From: Streptomyces sp. S.PNR 29
Lineage (GTDB): Bacteria > Actinomycetota > Actinomycetes > Streptomycetales > Streptomycetaceae
Direction: 5' to 3'
NCBI RefSeq assembly: GCF_030386795.1
Contig: NZ_JANUQM010000001.1
Location: 1-58,262 of the forward strand
Length of the DNA: 58,262 bases
In this document: positions 7,816-15,553 of the stretch, one piece after another
How positions within the stretch are numbered: the stretch's first letter is position 1
Layout: each line of letters begins with the position of its first letter
The notes under the pieces: model-generated
Databases searched by the model: none
What the model saw: the letters and a program-made list of their open reading frames with translations, nothing else
Told to the model about the DNA's origin: nothing
Made by a program: the position numbers and the translations under genes

Positions 7816-9039
7816 TCAGTCGGTGTCCTCGCCGTCGATGCCCAGGCCGGGGAGCAGACCCGGGAGCAGCGGGGGGACGGTGACGTCGGGCTGGGTGGTG
7901 GGCGTCTTGTCGCCCGCGGACGGTGACGCGCTGGCGCTGTCCTTCGGGGGGTCGAGCAGGCCGCCGGTGCTGCCGCCGAGCAGGCCGTCGCTCTGGTGGC
8001 CGGAGTCGGCGGACTTGCTGGGGCTGCCGGTGCGGCCGGTGTCGGACGAGCTGCCGGTGCTGGGTGCCGCCGGGCGGTCGGAGCCGGATGTGCCGGTGGA
8101 CGCGGAGCCGGAACCGCCCTTGCGCTTGCCGTCGCCGCCGCCCTTGGCCGGGGGCTTGGGGAGCAGGGACTGCAGCGGGGCGACCTCTTGGTCTATGGCG
8201 GCGAAGACCGACGACACCTGCTCACTGACGTCCCCGAGCTGGACGGGCAGCTTCTTGCGCAGTGCCCCCCAGGCCTCGCGGTGGGAGCGTGAGAAGGCGG
8301 AGAGGGCCTGGATGGGGGCCAGGGAGCCGGGGTCGCGCTCGTAGGCCGCGGCGAGCAGACGGTGGCCCTCGGAGGCGTCGTGCTGCATGCCGGACAGGGC
8401 GCGGCGGATCTCGCCGAGGGACTCGTGGTCGAGGGGGCCGCCGCGGCCGCGCTCCATGAGCCGGCGTGCCTCGCTCAGTCGTGTGGATGCCTGGTCGAGG
8501 TAGACCCGGCCGCGCTCGCCGTCTCCGTCGGCGAGGCCGAGTTTGACGTCCTCGATGCTGCGCTTGAGCCCGTAGAGCGAGTCACCGGGCAGCGCGTCGG
8601 AACTGGCAGCGGCGACTCCGCCGAGGGCTCCGGCGGCCACACCGACGCTGAGCCCGCCCGCGGTGAGGCCCTTGGCCAGCCGCGAACGCGGGCGGAGCTT
8701 GCCCAGTGGGGACGCCCGGTGGGCGCCGCGGGTCCGGCGCTGTGCGGGCACCGAAGGGTCCGCTGCCTCGCCTCCCGCGCCCTCCTGCAGCATGGCCTCG
8801 AACGCGGCCACCAGCTGGGCCCGCTGAACGACCTTGACCTCGGGGTCCAGCTCGGGTTTGGGCAGCGCGTCGAGACCGGCGGCGAGGGCCACCAGACGCC
8901 CCTGCCCGGTCTGCTCCGCAGCGGGCTCGGCCGGTGCCGGTCCTTCGGACTGTTCGGCCGCCGTGCTCCGACCGGACTGCTCCTCCAGAGCTTGGGCGAA
9001 GGCGCTCGCCCGCCGGTGCGCCGATACGTTCGCGATCAC
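7816..9039 (-). CDS. rsbN: RsbN-like membrane anti-sigma factor for sigma-BldN (DUF5667)
   Basis: A 407-aa single-pass membrane protein next to bldN. Order: a cytoplasmic N-terminal ~115 residues that would hold the sigma factor (IANVSAHRRASAFAQALEEQ), one membrane helix (about 125-147, Gly/Ala/Val rich), then an extracytoplasmic DUF5667 helical domain beginning DALPGDSLYGLKRSIEDV. The C-terminal ~110 residues are Ser/Gly/Pro low complexity. In S. venezuelae, RsbN holds sigma-BldN inactive and so controls chaplins and rodlins. I chose the GTG at 9037-9039 because GAGGAGG lies 8 nt upstream; the GTG at 9048 overlaps that site. Confidence 0.9.
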   Translation of the reverse strand: MIANVSAHRRASAFAQALEEQSGRSTAAEQSEGPAPAEPAAEQTGQGRLVALAAGLDALPKPELDPEVKVVQRAQLVAAFEAMLQEGAGGEAADPSVPAQRRTRGAHRASPLGKLRPRSRLAKGLTAGGLSVGVAAGALGGVAAASSDALPGDSLYGLKRSIEDVKLGLADGDGERGRVYLDQASTRLSEARRLMERGRGGPLDHESLGEIRRALSGMQHDASEGHRLLAAAYERDPGSLAPIQALSAFSRSHREAWGALRKKLPVQLGDVSEQVSSVFAAIDQEVAPLQSLLPKPPAKGGGDGKRKGGSGSASTGTSGSDRPAAPSTGSSSDTGRTGSPSKSADSGHQSDGLLGGSTGGLLDPPKDSASASPSAGDKTPTTQPDVTVPPLLPGLLPGLGIDGEDTD

Positions 9040-9169
9040 TGGCGGCACCTCCTCTCGTCATGACGGTCGACTCCCCGGAGGGTTCTGAGGGTTGCACACC
9101 CTGACCACAGCCACACCGTCGAGTGATCGGTGTCGGCCAGGGGGTGACCACAGGGAGCCTGCATCCCGC

Positions 9170-9198
9170 ACAACGAGCGGCGCGGCACATGGGTTACG
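9170..9198 (-). promoter_or_regulatory. candidate sigma-BldN promoter upstream of rsbN
   Basis: On the minus strand, CGTAAC (9198-9193) and CGTTGT (9175-9170) are separated by 17 bp. This closely resembles the sigma-BldN consensus as I recall it, CGTAAC then about 16 bp then CGTTGA. It lies ~130 nt upstream of the rsbN start, within the 235-nt bldN-rsbN gap, and fits reported self-limiting control of sigma-BldN through its anti-sigma gene. Confidence 0.6.
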
Positions 9199-9274
9199 GA
9201 CGACGGATGAACGGACCGCGAAAGCAACGGACCCTCACCGATGGTGAGTTGAGGATTGCGCAGTGTGTGCGAAC

Positions 9275-10048
9275 TCAGCGCGCGTCGTCGGGCAGGAGCC
9301 GGGCGAGGGTGCGGACGGCCCGGTACTGGAGGGTCTTGATGGCGCCCTCGTTCTTGCCCATCACTCGGGCGGTCTCGGCGACGGAGAGGCCCTGGAGGAA
9401 GCGGAGCGTCACGCACTCCTGCTGCTGGGGGTTGAGGCGCCGCACGGCGTCGAGGAGGGTGGCGTTGGAAAGGGACTCCAGGACGGAGTCCTCCGGGGAC
9501 CGCTCCACCTCGTTCGCGTCGAGCATCTCGCCGGTGGTCACTTCGAGCCGGAACCGGCTCGACTTGAAGTGGTCGGCGACCAGATTGCGGGCGATGGTGA
9601 CCAGCCAGGCGCCGAAGTCGCGCCCCTGCCAGGTGAACGTCCCGATGCGGCGCAGCGCCCGCAGAAAGGTCTCGCTCGTCAGGTCCTCGGCGGTCGCCTT
9701 GCCGCCCACCCGGTAGTAGATGTACCGGTACACGGTGTCGCTGTACTGGTCGTAGAGCCGGCCGAAGGCCTCGGCCTCACCGGCCTGGGCGCGCTCGACG
9801 AGGTCCATCATCCGGGCGCTGTCGCTGTCCGCGGCGGGGCGGCGAGCGGTGGCGGCACCGGCCGGGCGCCCTCGTCTGCCGACGGCGGCGCTGCCGTCGG
9901 CGAGCGCGTAGCACGGGCCGACGGGGCCGGTGGCTACGGCGAGGGCGGGGACGGCGTACGCGGTGGGGACGAAGCCGCGCAACAGGTCGAGGACCGTTGC
10001 GCGCAGCGTAGCCAGGCCCGAGGCGTCAACCCCGACGTGTGGGTACAC
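9275..10048 (-). CDS. bldN: developmental ECF sigma factor BldN (pro-sigma form)
   Basis: A 257-aa sigma factor. Residues ~1-80 are an N-terminal extension (MYPHVGVDASGLATL...) typical of pro-BldN, which S. coelicolor removes by proteolysis. Region 2 (~82-165) includes DLTSETFLRALRRI and WLVTIARNLVADHF; region 4 (~195-250) includes the helix-turn-helix around LSVAETARVMGKNEGAIKTLQYRAVR. It directs chaplin and rodlin genes during aerial growth. The start is GTG with GGGAG upstream. rsbN lies downstream on the same strand, and a 409-nt non-coding leader region lies upstream. Confidence 0.94.
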   Translation of the reverse strand: MYPHVGVDASGLATLRATVLDLLRGFVPTAYAVPALAVATGPVGPCYALADGSAAVGRRGRPAGAATARRPAADSDSARMMDLVERAQAGEAEAFGRLYDQYSDTVYRYIYYRVGGKATAEDLTSETFLRALRRIGTFTWQGRDFGAWLVTIARNLVADHFKSSRFRLEVTTGEMLDANEVERSPEDSVLESLSNATLLDAVRRLNPQQQECVTLRFLQGLSVAETARVMGKNEGAIKTLQYRAVRTLARLLPDDAR

Positions 10049-10457
10049 GGGACTCCCAGAGGCAGAGCTTCCATCACGTGCAGTGCGGGACCGTTCACCC
10101 GTCGTGGCGACGGAGGGGTACCGGTTTGCGTCTGAGGAGAATAACGCTTCGTGCAGGCGCTGCTACACCCAGTTGCTCAAATCATCGATTACGTCGCTTA
10201 CGTAACCGATTGGCGCTCGATCAAGTGCCGTTCTTTGATCGGTTATTGAGCGGAAGGGTTCGTGTTTCGGGTGGGTGCGGGCGTGTTGTGGCCGGGTGCA
10301 GGCTGGGGGGACTGGGCGGGGGGTCGCGGGGGTACGTCAGTTGGATTGGCCGGTGGGCCGCGGTGCGCTGCAGCCCGGCGCGCGCACCCCCACGCACCCG
10401 CACCCGCCACGGCCCCGACCCACCCACCACCCGCAGGCGCGGCGCGTACCCGTCCCC
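10049..10457 (-). promoter_or_regulatory. bldN upstream regulatory region
   Basis: A 409-nt stretch without a gene, upstream of bldN. It includes a relatively A/T-rich part (10131-10260), unusual for this genome. Visible elements are an 8-bp inverted repeat TAACCGAT (10203-10210)/ATCGGTTA (10238-10245), an overlapping 6-bp repeat GATCAA (10219-10224)/TTGATC (10235-10240), and a loose BldD-like arrangement at 10082-10099 (AGTGC then TTCACC). bldN is a known BldD target. The promoter itself cannot be pinned from sequence. Confidence 0.5.
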
Positions 10458-11399
10458 CTACCGCCTCCGCCGGTGCAATGCGATCGCCGCCGCAGTCCCC
10501 CCGGCCACCGCGCCCACCCCGGCCGCCGCCGGGATGCCGACCTTCGCCGCCTTCCGTCCCGTGCGGTAATCGCGCAGGCGCCAGTCCAGCCGGCGGGCGT
10601 GTTTGCGCAGTTTCGAGTCGGGATTGATCGCGTAGGGGTGCCCGACCAGGGACAGCATCGGAATGTCGTTGTGCGAGTCGCTGTACGCGGCGCACCGGGA
10701 CAGGTCCAACCCCTCCGCGGCCGCCAGCGCCCGCACCGCCTCGGCCTTGGCCGGCCCGTGCAACGGCTCCCCGACGAGCTTGCCCGTGTAGACGCCGTCG
10801 ACCGACTCGGCCACCGTGCCCAGCGCGCCGGTCAGGCCCAGTCGGCGTGCGATCACCTGGGCGATCTCCACTGGCGCCGCCGTGACCAGCCACACCTTCT
10901 GGCCCGCGTCCAGGTGCGCCTGCGCCAGCGCCCGCGTCCCCGGCCAGATGCGCTCGGCCATGTACTCGTCGTAGATCTCCTCGCCGATCGACTGCAGCTC
11001 GGCGACGCGATGGCCCTTCACGATGGACAGCGCGGAGTCCCGCGCCTCCTGCATGTGTTCCGGGTCCTCGACGCCGGCCAGCCTGAACCACGCCTGCTGC
11101 CAGGCGAACCGGGCGAGGTCGCGGGTCTCGAAGAACTTCCGCTTGTACAGGCCCCGCCCGAAGTGGAACAGCGCGGCGCCCTGCATCACGGTGTTGTCCA
11201 GGTCGAAGAAGGCGGCGGCCCGGTCGTCACCGTGGACCGGGAACTCCGGCTCCTCACCCGCGGCGGGGGCGGAGACGGGAACGTCCTGAGTGGACTTGCG
11301 GGCGGCCTCCGCCGAGGCCTCGCCTGCCAACACGCTCCGCGCCGTGGCGGAGCGCCTACGGGGAGTGAGCCATCCTAGAGCGGCCATGCCCGTGAGCAT
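10458..11399 (-). CDS. HAD-IB family hydrolase (CicA/SerB-like, 'morphological differentiation-associated')
   Basis: A 313-aa protein. After a ~58-residue polar N-terminal region comes motif I AAFFDLDNTVMQGAA (D66, D68). Motif II is VTAAPVEIAQVIA, motif III/IV is AKAEAVRALAA and AAYSDSHNDIPML, and the C-terminus has a hydrophobic stretch (VGIPAAAGVGAVAGGTAAAIAL) followed by arginines, a possible membrane anchor. HAD-IB enzymes include phosphoserine and lipid phosphatases. Orthologues next to bldN are annotated as morphological-differentiation-associated. Start is uncertain: ATG at 11399 or 11387, neither with a strong ribosome binding site. Confidence 0.8.
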   Translation of the reverse strand: MLTGMAALGWLTPRRRSATARSVLAGEASAEAARKSTQDVPVSAPAAGEEPEFPVHGDDRAAAFFDLDNTVMQGAALFHFGRGLYKRKFFETRDLARFAWQQAWFRLAGVEDPEHMQEARDSALSIVKGHRVAELQSIGEEIYDEYMAERIWPGTRALAQAHLDAGQKVWLVTAAPVEIAQVIARRLGLTGALGTVAESVDGVYTGKLVGEPLHGPAKAEAVRALAAAEGLDLSRCAAYSDSHNDIPMLSLVGHPYAINPDSKLRKHARRLDWRLRDYRTGRKAAKVGIPAAAGVGAVAGGTAAAIALHRRRR

Positions 11400-11572
11400 A
11401 GCCAGTTTGTTCGGTGGTTCCGGAGTCGAGAGGTTTGAAGGCTGTGAACTCTCCGCGACCGTGTCGTTAAAGATGTCGGCGGATATCAGTCGAGAACGGC
11501 AGAGAGTTGATCGAACCGGCGTGTTTCCCTGGCGGTCCCGCAAGGGTTCCCCTCGGTCGCCGGAGCGCGAGA

Positions 11573-11857
11573 ATGACCGACATGAGTCCACTCTTTCGCC
11601 GCAAGACCCCGGCCCCCCAGGACCACCTCGTCACCCTCATCGGCAAGCCGGACTGCCATCTGTGCGAGGACGCGGAACTCGTCGTCGAGAAGGTGTGTGC
11701 CGACCTCGGCGTGCCCTGGGAGCGGAAGGACATCACCCAGGACCGCCGTCTGCACGACCAGTACTGGGAGCAGATCCCCGTCGTCCTCATCGACGGCGCC
11801 CAGCACACCTTCTGGCGCGTGAACGAGGACCGCCTTCGCAAGGCGCTCACCCATTAG
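11573..11857 (+). CDS. glutaredoxin-like thioredoxin-fold protein
   Basis: A 94-aa thioredoxin-fold protein of the DUF836/glutaredoxin-like group. The redox motif CHLC sits in LIGKPDCHLCEDAELV, and the cis-proline is in the IPVVLID segment. It probably handles cytosolic thiol-disulfide exchange. ATGs at 11573 and 11582 are both possible; GGAG at 11562 favours the first. It lies immediately upstream of the redox sensor gene rex and diverges from the HAD-IB gene, as in other Streptomyces. Confidence 0.82.
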   Translation: MTDMSPLFRRKTPAPQDHLVTLIGKPDCHLCEDAELVVEKVCADLGVPWERKDITQDRRLHDQYWEQIPVVLIDGAQHTFWRVNEDRLRKALTH

Positions 11858-12017
11858 AATCGATGGTGATGTGGTCTCGGGGGCGTAGATCGTGAGGAGA
11901 GTGTGCGATTTTGCCCCCAATGAGAGAGGAACGCAGGTGCGAATGCGCCGGTTCCCCGCCCGCGCGCCGGGGGCGCGTGACCCCGGTCACGTTGGCCGGG
12001 CAAATCGGACACCATCT

Positions 12018-12046
12018 TTGTGCACGCGTTCACAAAGACATAGCCT
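12018..12046 (+). promoter_or_regulatory. Rex operator (ROP) overlapping the rex-hem promoter
   Basis: TTGTGCACGCGTTCACAA (12018-12035) is an almost perfect match to the Rex operator form TTGTGAA-N-TTCACAA. It overlaps a plausible -35 (TTGTGC, 12018-12023) with a -10 (TAGCCT, 12041-12046) 17 bp later. Bound Rex would block RNA polymerase, giving autoregulation and NADH/NAD+-responsive haem synthesis, as shown for S. coelicolor rex-hemACD. Confidence 0.9.
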
Positions 12047-12114
12047 GCTTTCGACGGGGCGGTCATGTAGGGACGTATGACCGCCTACAGCCCCGCTCTA
12101 CCCGCAGGAGCACC

Positions 12115-12873
12115 GTGGCAACTGGCCGAACACACCGACCGGCGACCCGCAGCCGAGGGATTCCCGAGGCCACCGTCGCCCGGCTTCCGCTGTACCTCCG
12201 AGCTCTGACCGCGCTGTCGGAGCGCTCGGTGCCCACGGTCTCCTCCGAGGAGCTGGCGGCTGCGGCGGGGGTCAACTCCGCGAAGCTGCGCAAGGACTTC
12301 TCGTACCTCGGTTCCTACGGCACCCGGGGTGTCGGCTACGACGTCGAGTATCTCGTCTACCAGATCTCCCGTGAACTCGGCCTGACCCAGGACTGGCCGG
12401 TTGTGATCGTCGGTATCGGTAACCTCGGCGCCGCGCTCGCCAACTACGGCGGTTTCGCCTCCCGCGGTTTCCGGGTCGCCGCGCTGATCGACGCCGACCC
12501 CGCGCTCACCGGCAAGGCCGTCGCGGGCATCCCCGTCCAGCACAGCGACGACCTGGAGAAGATCATCCAGGACAACGGTGTGTCGATCGGCGTGATCGCC
12601 ACCCCCGCCGGCGCCGCCCAGCAGGTCTGCGACCGGCTCGTGTCCGCCGGGGTCACCTCCATCCTGAACTTCGCGCCGACCGTGCTGTCGGTGCCGGACG
12701 GCGTCGACGTGCGCAAGGTCGACCTCTCCATCGAGCTGCAGATCCTCGCCTTCCACGAGCAGCGCAAGGCCGGCGAGGAGGCCGCGGCCGAGGCCGCCAT
12801 ACCGGCCGCCACCCGCAAGGAGTCCGCCGAGCAGGGACCCGACGGGGACGTACCCGCCGTGATGCCGGCATGA
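12115..12873 (+). CDS. rex: redox-sensing transcriptional repressor Rex
   Basis: A 252-aa repressor. The N-terminal winged helix (residues ~15-80) includes TVSSEELAAAAGVNSAKLRKDFSYLG. The Rossmann domain follows with VIVGIGNLGAALANYGG (GxGxxG), binding NADH or NAD+. The ~30-residue C-terminal tail is Ala/Glu rich. The start is GTG with AGGAGC upstream. Its stop overlaps the hemA start (ATGA), the first of three coupled junctions in the operon. Rex senses NADH/NAD+ ratio and represses respiratory and haem genes. Confidence 0.97.
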   Translation: MATGRTHRPATRSRGIPEATVARLPLYLRALTALSERSVPTVSSEELAAAAGVNSAKLRKDFSYLGSYGTRGVGYDVEYLVYQISRELGLTQDWPVVIVGIGNLGAALANYGGFASRGFRVAALIDADPALTGKAVAGIPVQHSDDLEKIIQDNGVSIGVIATPAGAAQQVCDRLVSAGVTSILNFAPTVLSVPDGVDVRKVDLSIELQILAFHEQRKAGEEAAAEAAIPAATRKESAEQGPDGDVPAVMPA

Positions 12874-14582
12874 GTCTCCTCGTCGTCGGGCTGAGCCACC
12901 GCAGCGCCCCGGTCAGCGTGCTGGAGCGGGCCGCGCTGAGCGCGGACGCCCAGATCAAGCTGCTGCAGGACACGGTCGCCGCCGAACCGGCCGCCGAGGC
13001 CGCGGTGCTGGCCACCTGCAACCGCATCGAGCTGTACGCCGACGTGGACAAGTTCCACGCCGGTGTCGCCGAGCTGTCCACGCTGCTCGCCCAGCACAGC
13101 GGGGTCGGGCTGGAGGAGCTCACCCCCTACCTGTACGTGCACTACGAGGACCGGGCCGTCCACCATCTGTTCTCGGTGGCCTGCGGGCTGGACTCGATGG
13201 TCGTCGGCGAGGGGCAGATCCTCGGCCAGATCAAGGACGCCCTGGCGCAGGCGCAGGAGCTGCACACCGCCGGCCGCCTGCTGAACGACCTGTTCCAGCA
13301 GTCCCTGCGGGTCGGCAAGCGCGCCCACTCCGAGACCGGCATCGACCGCGCCGGGCAGTCCCTGGTCACCTTCGGGCTGGAGCAGCTGGCGGCCGGTGCG
13401 GCGGTCGAGCAGTGGGTGCGGGGCAAGAAGGCCCTGGTCATCGGCGCCGGTTCCATGTCCTCGCTGGCCGCCGCCACGCTGGCGCGGGCCGGGGTCGCCG
13501 AGGTCGTGATCGCCAACCGCACCTACGACCGCGCCGAGCGGCTCGCCGGGATCCTGAGCGAGGGCGACGACACGGACGTGCTGGCCCGCGCGGTACCGAT
13601 GGAGTCGGTGCCGGTCGAGCTGACACGTGCCGATGTCGTGGTCTCCTGCACCGGCGCGACCGGACTCGTCCTCTCCGCCGAGGCGGTGGCGACGGCGGTC
13701 GAGGGCCGCACCGGCGAGCCCACCGCGGGCCTGGGCGACGACCCTCGTACGACCGCGCACGGCACGGACGTACCGGAAACCCCGCTGCCGCCCACGAGCG
13801 TGGGGGCCGAAGAGGGGTGCCCGCTCGATCTGACCGCCGTGCAGGCAGGTTTCTCCGTGATGGGGGAGGCCGCCGTGGCCGGCATGGACGCGGCGACGCT
13901 GGAGCAGCACGCGGCCTGGGCCGCGGGCAGCGCGGTGGACCGCCGGGAGGCCGCGCGGCGCAGTCCCGAGGCGGACGCCGAGCTGATCGGCGCGCTCGCC
14001 GCGACCGTGGCGACCGTCGGCCGGATCCCCGAGCGGCGCCGGCCCGAGCCGGTCGCGGAGATACCCCGCCCACAGCCCGTGCTGTTCCTCCTCGACCTCG
14101 CCATGCCGCGGGACATCGACGCGGCCGTGCACCGGCTGGCCGGGGTGCGCCTGGTGGACATCGAGTCGCTCGCCGAGGCATCGGCGGACGCCCCGATGGT
14201 TGCCGACGTCGACCAAGTTCGGCGTATCGTCTCCGACGAGGTCGCGGCCTTCGGGGCGGCGCAGCGGGCGGCGCACATTACGCCGACCGTGGTCGCCCTG
14301 CGCACCATGGCCGCCGACGTCGTGGCGAGCGAGATCGCCCGCCTGGAAGGGCGCCTGCCCGGCCTCGACGACAAGCACCGCGCGGAGATCACCCAGACCG
14401 TGCGGCGGGTCGTCGACAAGCTGCTGCACGCGCCGACCGTACGGGTCAAGCAGCTCGCGGCCGAGCCCGGCGGCGCCGGGTACGCGGACGCGCTGCGCAC
14501 CCTGTTCGACCTCGACCAGGAGACGGTGGCCTCCGTCTCCCGGGCCGAGGACAGCACCGAGAAGAACCGAGGGCCGGCATGA
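12870..14582 (+). CDS. hemA: glutamyl-tRNA reductase
   Basis: A 570-aa NADPH-dependent enzyme that reduces glutamyl-tRNA to glutamate-1-semialdehyde, the first committed step of C5 tetrapyrrole synthesis. Catalytic Cys50 lies in LATCNRIELYAD, the SVACGLDSMVVGEGQILGQIK block follows, and the Rossmann motif is VIGAGSMSSLAAATLARAG. A ~130-residue insertion (after LVLSAEAVATAVEG up to QPVLFLLDLAMPRDID) makes it much longer than the usual ~420-450 aa; Streptomyces enzymes share this. The C-terminal dimerisation helices follow. It is coupled to rex by ATGA and to hemC by a second ATGA. Confidence 0.96.
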   Translation: MSLLVVGLSHRSAPVSVLERAALSADAQIKLLQDTVAAEPAAEAAVLATCNRIELYADVDKFHAGVAELSTLLAQHSGVGLEELTPYLYVHYEDRAVHHLFSVACGLDSMVVGEGQILGQIKDALAQAQELHTAGRLLNDLFQQSLRVGKRAHSETGIDRAGQSLVTFGLEQLAAGAAVEQWVRGKKALVIGAGSMSSLAAATLARAGVAEVVIANRTYDRAERLAGILSEGDDTDVLARAVPMESVPVELTRADVVVSCTGATGLVLSAEAVATAVEGRTGEPTAGLGDDPRTTAHGTDVPETPLPPTSVGAEEGCPLDLTAVQAGFSVMGEAAVAGMDAATLEQHAAWAAGSAVDRREAARRSPEADAELIGALAATVATVGRIPERRRPEPVAEIPRPQPVLFLLDLAMPRDIDAAVHRLAGVRLVDIESLAEASADAPMVADVDQVRRIVSDEVAAFGAAQRAAHITPTVVALRTMAADVVASEIARLEGRLPGLDDKHRAEITQTVRRVVDKLLHAPTVRVKQLAAEPGGAGYADALRTLFDLDQETVASVSRAEDSTEKNRGPA

Positions 14583-15553
14583 GTACCAGGGCGCTGAGGC
14601 TCGGGACCAGGCGGAGCAAGCTCGCCATGGCACAGTCCGGGCAGGTGGCGGACGCCGTGCGCCGGGCGACCGGACGGCCCGTCGAACTCGTCGAGATCAC
14701 CACGTACGGCGACACCTCGCGCGAACACCTCGCGCAGATCGGCGGCACGGGCGTGTTCGTCACCGCGCTGCGCGACGCGCTGCTCAGGGGCGAGGTCGAC
14801 TTCGCGGTTCATTCGCTCAAGGACCTGCCGACCACGCAGCCCGAGGACCTGGTCCTGGCCGCCGTACCCGAGCGTGAGGACCCGCGCGATGTGATCGTCG
14901 CCCGGGACGCGCTGAAGTTCACCGACCTGGCCGCGTCCTCCCCGAAGGGGACAGCCCGCATCGGTACGGGCTCGCCGCGCCGGATGGCCCAGCTGAACGC
15001 GTACGCACGCGGCCACGGGCTGGACATCGAGACGGTTCCGATCCGTGGGAACGTCGACACCCGGATCGGTTTTGTACGGAAGGGTGAGCTCGATGCCGTC
15101 GTGCTCGCCGCTGCCGGACTGAACCGGATCGGCCGTAGTGATGAAGTGACCGACTTCCTGTCGGTCGACACGGTTTTGCCCGCCCCCGGCCAGGGGGCAC
15201 TCGCGATCGAGTGTGCCGCGGACAACGCGGACCTCATCGCTGCGCTCGCCGTACTCGACGACCCGTTCACGCGGGCCGCCGTAACGGCCGAGCGGTCACT
15301 GCTCGCCGCCCTGGAGGCCGGTTGCAGCGCCCCTGTGGGCGCGCTGGCCGACCTGTTGGCCGACGGGCAGATTGTCAAGGAAATGCGCCTGCGGGGCGTC
15401 GTCGGGACGACCGACGGCACCACGCTGGTGCAGCTGTCCACCACCGGTCCCGTGCCCGAGACGCACGACCAGGCAACGGCGCTCGGTCGCGAACTCGCCG
15501 CCGAGATGCTCGCCGCGGGCGCGGCCGGTCTGATGGGGGAGCGAGCACATTGA
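14579..15553 (+). CDS. hemC: porphobilinogen deaminase (hydroxymethylbilane synthase)
   Basis: A 324-aa enzyme that joins four porphobilinogens into hydroxymethylbilane. Visible are LRLGTRRSKLAMAQS at the N-terminus, the VHSLKDLPT segment, the arginine-rich GTGSPRRMAQL and RGNVDTRIG motifs, and the LEAGCSAPVGA loop carrying the cysteine that binds the dipyrromethane cofactor. Starts ATG overlapping the hemA stop. The stop overlaps the TTG of hemD. Confidence 0.96.
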   Translation: MSTRALRLGTRRSKLAMAQSGQVADAVRRATGRPVELVEITTYGDTSREHLAQIGGTGVFVTALRDALLRGEVDFAVHSLKDLPTTQPEDLVLAAVPEREDPRDVIVARDALKFTDLAASSPKGTARIGTGSPRRMAQLNAYARGHGLDIETVPIRGNVDTRIGFVRKGELDAVVLAAAGLNRIGRSDEVTDFLSVDTVLPAPGQGALAIECAADNADLIAALAVLDDPFTRAAVTAERSLLAALEAGCSAPVGALADLLADGQIVKEMRLRGVVGTTDGTTLVQLSTTGPVPETHDQATALGRELAAEMLAAGAAGLMGERAH

